A stretch of 64,000 nt of DNA from Ichthyophis bannanicus. Taxonomy: Eukaryota; Chordata; Amphibia; Gymnophiona; Ichthyophiidae. Location of the stretch: NCBI GenBank assembly GCA_033557465.1, contig CM066037.1, positions 199,081,156 through 199,145,155 of the forward strand, given 5' to 3'. The translations under genes were made by a program, and so were the position numbers. Shown piece by piece: positions 56,639 to 64,000 of this stretch. The notes under the pieces were generated by a model, which searched no databases, was not told the origin of the DNA, and saw nothing but the letters and a program-made list of their open reading frames with translations. Position 1 is the first letter of the stretch, and the number at the start of each line of letters is the position of its first letter.

Positions 56639-57104
56639 GGCTGAGGGGAGATATGATAGAAGTCTATAAATTAATGAACGGAGTGGAACGGGTAAACGTA
56701 AATCGATTGTTTATGTTATCAGAATATAGAAAGACTAGGTGACATTCAATGAAGCTACAGGGTAAACTAATTAAGACTAATAAAAGAAAACATTTTTTCA
56801 CTCAACGCATAATCAAACTCTGGAATTTGTTACTGGAGGATGTAGTATAAATGCTGTTAGTGTAGCTGGGTTTAAAAAAGGTTTGGACAAGTTCCTGGAG
56901 GAAAGGTCCATAAACCATTATTAAGAAGGGACCCAGGATATCAATGCTTGACCCAGTACAAGCATTGCGGAACCTGTGTCTTTTGGGGAAACTGCTAGGT
57001 ACGTATGACCTAGATTGGCCACTGTTGGAAATAGGATACTGGGCTTGATGGACCTTGGTCTGACCCAGTATGGCATATCTTATGTTCTTATGTTCTAACA
57101 TGTA

Positions 57105-57963
57105 GCAAGACAAGACAAGGAGAAGTACTACAATGATGCATTCAAGGAAATAGAATCAGAAACTATTAGAGGAAGAACAAGATCGGCTTTCCTAAAGCTA
57201 CAAGAGTTAAAGAAAAGATTTCTGCCTCAAATTGGAATGCTACAAGATGCTCAAGGATCCATGTTGAATGATGCTGAAAAGATCAAGAAAAGGTGGAAAG
57301 AATATACAGAGTCATTATACCATAAAGATCAAGAGGACCAACAGTTGTTTCAAGCTGTACCTTATGATCCAGAACCATTGGGAACCAAAGAAGTCAAAGC
57401 AGCACTGAAAGCCTTATCAAAGAACAAAGCTCTAAGTATTGATGGCATTCTCATTGAAGTAATACAGCAATCTGATGCAGCTGTTACCATACTTACAAAG
57501 CTCTGCCAGGATATTTGGAAGACAACATCATGGCCAACTGACTGGAAAAGATCTGTGTTTGTGTTTATACCAATACTAAAGAAAAGTGATCCAACTGACT
57601 GGAAATTATCACACAATTGCTCTGATCTCACATGCCAGCAAGATTCTACCGAAGATTATTAAGCAGAGACTACAACCATACTTGGAACGAGAACTGCCTG
57701 AAGTGCAAGCAGGGTTCAGGAAAGGGCGAGGAATGAAAGAGATCATTGTGGATTGAGATGGATCCTTGAAAAGACTAAAGAATACCAAAAGGATATCTAA
57801 TGTGTTTTATTCACTACAGCAAGGCTTTTGACTGTGTAAACATTAAGAAGCATGGGTATACCAGAACACCTGATCATTCTCTTGCACAACCTTTACATTG
57901 ATCAAGAAGCAACAGTTCAAATGGAACAAGGAGAAACAGTACAATTTAAAATTAGCAAAAGTG
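57105..57963 (+). pseudogene. BovB/RTE reverse transcriptase, N-terminal half
   Basis: It reads RWKEYTESLYHKDQEDQ, then VKAALKALSKNKALSIDGIL and a TDWKRSVFVFIP block, then several stops. It ends at HLIILLHNLYIDQEATVQME, just before the GxRQGC block, where the L1 is inserted. Confidence 0.82.
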
Positions 57964-58172
57964 GGGGGTCACGTGATGAAGGGCCAAGTGGTGGACGTGT
58001 TTCTCCTGCTCCTCTGCATCAGACAGAAAAAGTGTTGTTTTTCCTCAGAGTGGCAGTGATTCTCCGGGCATTTTGGAGAGGTGAATAAGATGGGGTCCAA
58101 ACCAGAGCTTGAAAGGCCTCCAAAACAGCAAATAACTCTGCGAAGGCTGCCAAAACCTCCCGACAAATCACT

Positions 58173-59090
58173 ATGGCTGAGTGCCTCACCCAGCACGATG
58201 GCAGCAGTGCAGGAGCAGGAAGCTCTCCCCTCAGCGCAGTCAAACCAATGACTCAACATAACATGGAGAACAGGAAAGAGGAAGGGCCCTCCCAGTCAGG
58301 TACGGAGGTGATTTTGGCCGCAATCAAGGAGGGGAATGAGGAGCTTGTGGAGAGGCTAAGCACCATACAAGGGGAGCTAAAAGAGGCCAGGGCCAAAATA
58401 CAAGCCACGACGCAACGAATTGAATATGCCAGACAGTGAATAGCATGCAGAGAAGATGACTTCTTAGAACTGAAAAGAAATTCCACGGCTCAGCATGGAC
58501 TGATACAGGCAAAATTGACGATCTGGAAAATAGATCACGCAGGTCGAATATCCGGATAACAGGACTAGCAGAAGGAGAGGAAACATAAGGTATGGAGGGC
58601 TTTATAGAATGGTTACTCCAGGAGTTATTCAGAGAGCCCCTTTTCCCTGCTGGCTGTGTGGCTGAATGCGCTCACAGAGTCTCTGGTGGCCCCCCGGGGC
58701 AGAGGAAAGGCCTAGACCGGTCCTGGTCAAAATCCTTAACTTTCGGCACAGAGACTGGATACTACAGCAAGCGCGAAAAACAGATGCAATCCCTTACAAA
58801 AATCTTAAGATATGGATCTTCCCAGATTACAGCACAGACCTAGACCAGCAGAGGCAAACCTTCCAAAAAGTGAAGAAAAGGCTTGCAAGCCACGGGATTC
58901 CACATGCACTGCTCTACCCGCTAAATTACGAGTCCAGTGGAAAGGTGAGCAACTGTTCACACCTCCTAAGGAGTTGAAGGAATTTTTATCTCTTCATTTT
59001 CCTGATGATCCTCAGAAAGAGAACACATGGCAGCAGCACATACCAGGTAAAGGGAACCCTCCTAACAGAAATATTAACAATACAGTATGA
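58173..59090 (+). pseudogene. L1 ORF1 protein
   Basis: The N-terminal part has a coiled-coil-like LVERLSTIQGELKEARAKIQ. A later phase carries RPVLVKILNFRHRDWILQQA and KIWIFPDYSTDLDQQRQTF, the RRM/C-terminal blocks of L1 ORF1. Stops near 58438 and phase changes near 58600-58700 and 58950 break it. Confidence 0.8.
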
Positions 59091-59640
59091 AGAAAATCAT
59101 TGCAAGGTAGTACAAGCATTCACTCACAGTGATTCAGAGGACGGCGACCACTGTAAAGAGACCCCTCCTCTGGACATCAGTGAACACGGGCACCGCTACA
59201 TCAGACAATGTCAATTCGGACCTGATGCGGGGATGCAGGGGCCTCGAAGCTCCACCCTATGTGATTACAACTTGTCCCTTGATGGATTGGGGGTTGATGG
59301 CTGGCTGAACCCAGGCTCTGGCTCAGATAGGTAGCCCTGGTAAGAGGACATACAACTGGCAAGACCCCTGGGCAGAACGGTAGTGTGATGGCCAGGAGTA
59401 GCCACCGGAGTTTCCCTCCCCCCCCCCCCCCCCCAGGAGAGGGTTGGCTCACCACAATGCTCAGAGGGTGTCCTCCAGCCAGTCCATCAGACAGCAATTC
59501 TTTTAGTGAAACAGTTAAAGTGTGATGTTTCTGTTAATGTTATATGTTGCTGTGTGCTGGGTGGGTGTTCTGGGGGGGGGGGGGGGGATGGGGGATGGGG
59601 GATGCTCTGGGGATTGATGTTGGATGAGAGTAGAGATGAG

Positions 59641-62600
59641 TGTTAAAATTACTTCTATCAATGTGAGAGGGCTTCAAACAACAAGATGCAGAAAGTTTGT
59701 GCTGAGAGAGCTGCCCACATATCACTCAGATGTTTATCTTCTGCAGAAGACCCATTTGGTGGAAGGGGACCTGGGAAAACCGAGATCAAGCTGGGTGGCA
59801 GAGGCCCATCACTCAACTGGTTCCACGAATAGTGCAGGCATGGCTACTTTATTCAGGAAGGAGTGCCCCCACCAGATCCTACAGAAATGGAAGGATAATC
59901 AGAGCAGAGCCCTGGTGCTAGAGGTAAAATTCCCCATTATCACCATGTGCCAAGTTAATATTTATGCGCCTAACACAGGGCAGCGCCAATTCTTACAGAC
60001 TCTGTTCAGGAGGATAGTGGGATGGTCAACCCTTTCGGTGCTGTATGGGGGCAGACTTTAATTTGGCACCAAACAGTGCTTTGGACTGGACGGGTCAGAC
60101 GAGAGGGGCAGAAAGAATGGGCAACATCATATACCACTTGTGCAAGCATTATGAGTTGGTGGACATATGGCGAATAAAAAATTCCAGAAGCACAGGTGTA
60201 CATATGTTGCTCCCAGATACACGTCTCATACTCCAGAATAGATTATTTTCTTCTCAATACATTGCTAGGCCCACTGATCATGGAATGTAACATAGATTCT
60301 ATCGTATAGTCTGACCACGCCCCAGTTCACCTTTGGTTGGGGAGGGAGGCCGGGCGGGGTGGGGAGAAGGACCTGGCAGCTCAGTACATCAATGCTGGGA
60401 AGCAGGGTACAGACGCTAGAGATAGAGAATCAGATCAGGCTCTATATAGAGAACGACGGAGCTGAGGTTACACTTGCGATCCTATGGGCCACATTGAAAG
60501 CAGTCTTTCAGAACAGTCTAATAGCACTGGGATCCCACAGGAAGAGGGAGCGGGAGAGGGGACAGAAAGCTCTTGAAAAGGAGCTGAGTAATATAGAACG
60601 AGCATACTCAGCAGCCCCGACTCAGAAGCTGGCAGGCAGATTGACCATGAAACGAGAATTGAAGAGCTACCTGATAGAACAAGTGGGGCTTATCCATAAA
60701 AGGATGAATGCTCTCTATTATACCTGGGGAGGAAAGATAGACAAATTATTAGCCCAGCAGCTAAAACAAAAACAAGCACAGATGATCATCCTGCAGATTC
60801 GAGATGAATCTGGGGTACTGCTAAATGATAGGGAAGGCATAGAACATGTTTTTCTTTAATACTATTCTCAGTTATATGCCTCAGAAAGCAAGGCAGGGGA
60901 TGTACAGCTGGGGGATTACCTCAGGGACAAACTACGGTGCCACCTTACGGAGGAGCAGAGGGAATGGATAGAGAGCCCCATAACACCACTAGAGGTTCTA
61001 CAGGTCATTGCTAGTTTGCCTCAAGGTAAGGCTGCGGGCCTGATGGGCTCCCCCCAGAATTTTATAAGACTTTTGGAAAGGTCCTCTCCCCCTTACTGAG
61101 CAGAGTCTTTAACATGGGAGGTGGTGGAACTTCCACCATCCTTTTTGGAGGCCTATGTTACCTTAATACATAAAAAGGGCAAAGACCCAACATCCCTGGG
61201 CTCTTACTGACCCATCTCCCTTCTAAATACGGATGCAAAATTACTGGCCAAGATCTCCGCAAGGAGACTAAACAGGATTGTACCCAACCTCATCCATATC
61301 GATCAAACCAGTTTCATTTCCAGGCGTAACTCTGCAGATAATGTAAGAAGGATGATGGGACTGGTTCACCAGTGTGCTACGAGGGTCGGCAGCCAACTGT
61401 CTTTCTGGCTCTGGATGCCAAAAGGGCATTCGACCGAGTTGAGTGGCCTTTTCTGCTTGCTACACTCGAACACTTTAATTTTGGACTCAGTTTCCTACAG
61501 GTAGTTAAACCATTATATAAGAACCCAACGACTTCTCTAGGTATTAACGGCACCCTCTCTCCGTGCTTTCACCTGGGCCGTGGAACGAGGCAGGGCTGTC
61601 CCCTGTCACCCCTCCTTTTCACGCTTTCATTGGATCCCTTCACACAGGCCCTCCGGGAGAATACTCACGTGAAGGGGGTGGCCATAGGCGAATGGAAGCA
61701 TAAGGTTGCAATGTATACGGACGACACTTGCTGTTTTTATCACACCCAGCGGGTCCTTGGAGGCGTTTCGGGTAGAACTTGAGGTGTTTGCAGAGGTATC
61801 GAGGTAAAAGCTAAATGCTTCCAAGTCAGTACTGCTCCCTTTCCACGTAAATCCAGACATTGAGGGGGTGATCAGGGCATGGTATGTGTATCAATGGAAG
61901 AGAGACTACATGTCGCATTTGGAAGTTCAGATCCCAGTACAGCTAGAATGACTGTTCCATCTACACTTCCCACTGTTGCTTAAGCGAATACGGGAGGATC
62001 TGCACAGGTGGGCATTCCTTTCCCCCTCATTACTAACTAGGATCAATGTTATTAAGATGAATGTCCTACCAAGGTATATCTATTTATTCATGATGCTACC
62101 TTGCCGCATCTTAGACACATATTTTTGCGAGCTTAACCGAAGGAAGGTTTAAGTGGATGGAGCAGAACGGGATGGAAAGGGTGGTGGATTACTTGGGGGG
62201 GGGGGAGGGCCATAGGAAAAATGTACACAGGCCACTCCTCATTTTTTCTCGCTTCTCCAACTCCCACACTTCCTCCAGATCCACAGAGACTACTATAGGA
62301 AACCATCCCACCTGTTAAAGTCTTTTTTCATAAGACCTCAGAAGGGAAGAGGACACTTAGCTCAGCTATATTCCATCCTGCAGAGTCCTATCCCCCGACC
62401 TACACCGCTATCAACAGAAATGGATGAGAGATTTAGGGAAAACCTGGACAGAGGATCAATGGGCAGAGATATGTGAGAATATTGGGAGAATATTTCTCAA
62501 AACCATTTATACATTCAGTATAAAGTGCTATTTAGAACGTATCTCTCACCTGTGAAACTGCATGTTATAAACCCACAGCAAGAAGATAGGTGCTGGAGAG

Positions 62601-62929
62601 GATGTGGATGACAGGGGACAATGTATCATATCCTTTGGGATTGTGACAGGGTGAAACACTTCTGGATGGAGATAGGGGAGATATGTGGGCAGCTCTCAGA
62701 ATCAGCTCTCCCCTTAGATTCCACGACCATGTTGTTGGGCTACCAGGAGGGACCCCCTCCACTATGGTTGAATCGCAAGAGGCTGCCTAACTTTCTCTTT
62801 TTAAATGCTCGCTTGGCCATCGCATGCAAGTGGAAGGACACACTAGCCCCCACAAGGCTCGACTGGACCACAAGCCTTGTGCGGATTATGGAGCTTGAGC
62901 GGAGACTGGAAGACTTTGACAAGATATAG
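59641..62929 (+). pseudogene. L1 ORF2 (endonuclease, RT, C-terminal zinc knuckle)
   Basis: Endonuclease starts KITSINVRGLQTTRCRKFVL at 59641, and GADFNLAPNSALDW follows in another phase. The middle domain is 60359-60859. RT includes VFLALDAKRAFDRVEWPFLL, RQGCPLSPLLFTLSLDP and a YTDD box near 61715. A Cys-rich end (CWRGCG then TMYHILWDC) precedes the final helix to 62929. At least six shifts or stops; it is inactive. Confidence 0.85.
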
Positions 62930-63072
62930 GCACCGGTGGAAACTTTTGTAAGGGGGTGGGAGAGGGTGGGGGTAGGCTGAAACAGGTTTATATATGCACA
63001 GCATACAGATTTATAGGTCTACCTGGGGAGATGGCTGGGAGCAATGCTGTGCTGCAGGAGTGGGTGTGGATT

Positions 63073-63092
63073 ACCGCTCCCCCCCCCCCCCA
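63073..63092. repeat. C-rich run in the L1 3' region
   Basis: A C-run here, and others at 59408-59434 (C) and 59573-59588 (G), are simple repeats inside the L1. Confidence 0.7.
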
Positions 63093-63505
63093 GGCTCCCA
63101 TGGCCCGTATCTCCCACGTTCCTGTCTTCTCTTTCCTTTTTCTTTCTTGGTCCTTTTTTCTGTCCTCTCTCTCCTTCTGGTCCCCTTTGCTGGTCCTCTG
63201 GGCTGCCTCCCCCTCTCCCTCTCACCTTCTCCCCTCTTGTCCTAGAACCAGCGCACAACATGTTTTGATTCTAATGTTTTGATTCTAATGTTGATGTTAA
63301 GTTTGCATTGTAGTGAAAGGTTACAGTACTTTGTTAAATGATTAGCAGCATGAGAAAATTGTCAGAGAAGTAGATGAGAAATTTAGGGAGATATTCTGGA
63401 ACTCCTCTGTACAATGTGGAATGTTTGGTCACATGTGTAAACTGACAATCCTGCAATGAAAAACCTTCAAAAATAAAGAGAAAAAAAATAAAATTGGCAA
63501 ATGTG

Positions 63506-64000
63506 TACAACAAGCACATACTTTCCCCCTAACTGTTTAATTTATATGCAGAACAAATCATCAGAGAAGCAGGACTGTATGAAGACAACAGAGGGGTGAA
63601 GATTGGTGGAAGACTCATCAACAACTTTCGCTACGCTGATGATACCACATTACTGGCTGAAAGTGAATATGATCTGAAACATTTCTTCTTCAGATCAAGG
63701 AACATAGTCTTGAAATGGGCCTGCAACTTAATGTAAACAAGACAACGATCCTGACAACTGGCAAAATCAATAAGTTCATCGCTGATGGAGAAGAAATTGA
63801 AATAGTGGACAACTTTAACCTACTTGGATCAACTATCAATAAAGAAACAACAAGCCGTCAAGAAATCAGACAATTCATTGCTCATGGCAGAATGGTTATG
63901 AAGGACCTAGACAAGATTATGAAGAGCAGAGATGTCTCTCTCCATACAAAGATTGAACTCATTCAAGCCATGGTATTTTCAATAACGTCATATGGATGCA
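63506..64000 (+). pseudogene. BovB/RTE reverse transcriptase, palm and thumb
   Basis: It resumes with LFNLYAEQIIREAGL and the YADD box at 63629-63643. Conserved DGEEIEIVDNFNLLGSTI and KSRDVSLHTKIELIQAMVF-type blocks follow to the window edge. One shift lies after the YADD region. Confidence 0.82.

Larger units (their letters stand above)
51880..57095 (+). mobile_element. CR1-type LINE, nearly full ORF2, interrupted by a hAT element
   Basis: It carries endonuclease (52091-52546), linker (52610-53062), RT (55257-56300) and C-terminal region (56300-56640). The CR1 3' end is at 57060-57095 (GATGGACCTTGG ... CTTATGTTCTTATGTTC). It is inserted in the BovB LINE and is the best CR1 copy in the window. 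The exact 5' edge is uncertain by tens of bases. Confidence 0.88.
57964..63489 (+). mobile_element. L1/Tx1-type LINE, full-length but decayed
   Basis: Target duplications AAAATTAGCAAAAGTG (57948-57963) and AAAATTGGCAAATGTG (63490-63505) agree at 14 of 16 bases. The start GGGGTCACGTGATG and the A-rich end AAAATAAAGAGAAAAAAAA fit L1. ORF1 (58173-59090) and ORF2 (59641-62930) are both present but shifted many times. It is inserted in the BovB reverse transcriptase. Confidence 0.88.
50490..64000 (+). mobile_element. RTE/BovB-type LINE, interrupted by CR1 and by L1, continuing past the window
   Basis: The pieces are about 50490-51880, 57096-57963 and 63490-64000. In order they encode endonuclease (ILNIGTWNVQSRNQGKLEV, LLGVSELKWTGIGH, IIQVYAPT), the RT fingers (VKAALKALSKNKALSIDGI, HLIILLHNLYIDQEATVQ) and the palm (NNFRYADDTTLLAESE) with following thumb. 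Stops and shifts are frequent. The wording of these blocks is that of BovB/RTE elements. Confidence 0.88.

Overview
This is vertebrate nuclear DNA made almost entirely of transposable elements. I found no bacterial or organellar genes and no host gene I can name. The mix is L2, CR1, RTE/BovB and Tx1-type L1 LINEs, a complete DIRS element, Harbinger-like and hAT DNA elements, tRNA-headed SINEs with an L2-like tail, and a young gammaretrovirus-type provirus. It fits a large amphibian genome, perhaps a caecilian, but that is inference from repeat content only.

Layout. 1-3580: right part of a long non-autonomous Harbinger-like element (copy A). 4170-14270: an antisense CR1 LINE split by an L2 LINE (4332-11394), which is itself split by a complete DIRS retrotransposon (4537-10157) with open gag, RT/RNase H and tyrosine-recombinase frames. 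14723-18992: Harbinger-like copy B, carrying an (AT)n tract and LINE fragments. 19434-23030: a decayed Ty3/gypsy pol split by an L1-like element that encodes only ORF1 (20576-22154) and by an L2 tail. 26660-28350: SINEs. 27663-32734: a second ORF1-only L1, split by a SINE and by Harbinger-like copy C (28676-31863).

34968-36513: a small TIR element (ends CACTGG, 3-bp target duplication) carrying a broken gene of a conserved family whose function I do not know. 37179-47111: a complete provirus on the minus strand (LTR-gag-pro-pol-env-LTR, tRNA-Gly primer site), with LTRs that differ at one base apart from one deletion. 47415-49170: two TAA-flanked MITEs. 50490-64000: a BovB/RTE LINE cut by a CR1 LINE (51880-57095, itself cut by a hAT element at 53231-55248) and by an L1 (57964-63489).

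Most elements were dated relative to each other by nesting and by target-site duplications read directly from the sequence. The most interesting items are the two ORF1-only L1 copies of matching reconstructed length, the intact DIRS element, the three long Harbinger-like elements with tRNA-like modules, and the CACTGG element with its conserved unknown protein. Three stretches on the minus strand (about 36.8, 47.2 and 49.6 kb) look like host exons but are unidentified.
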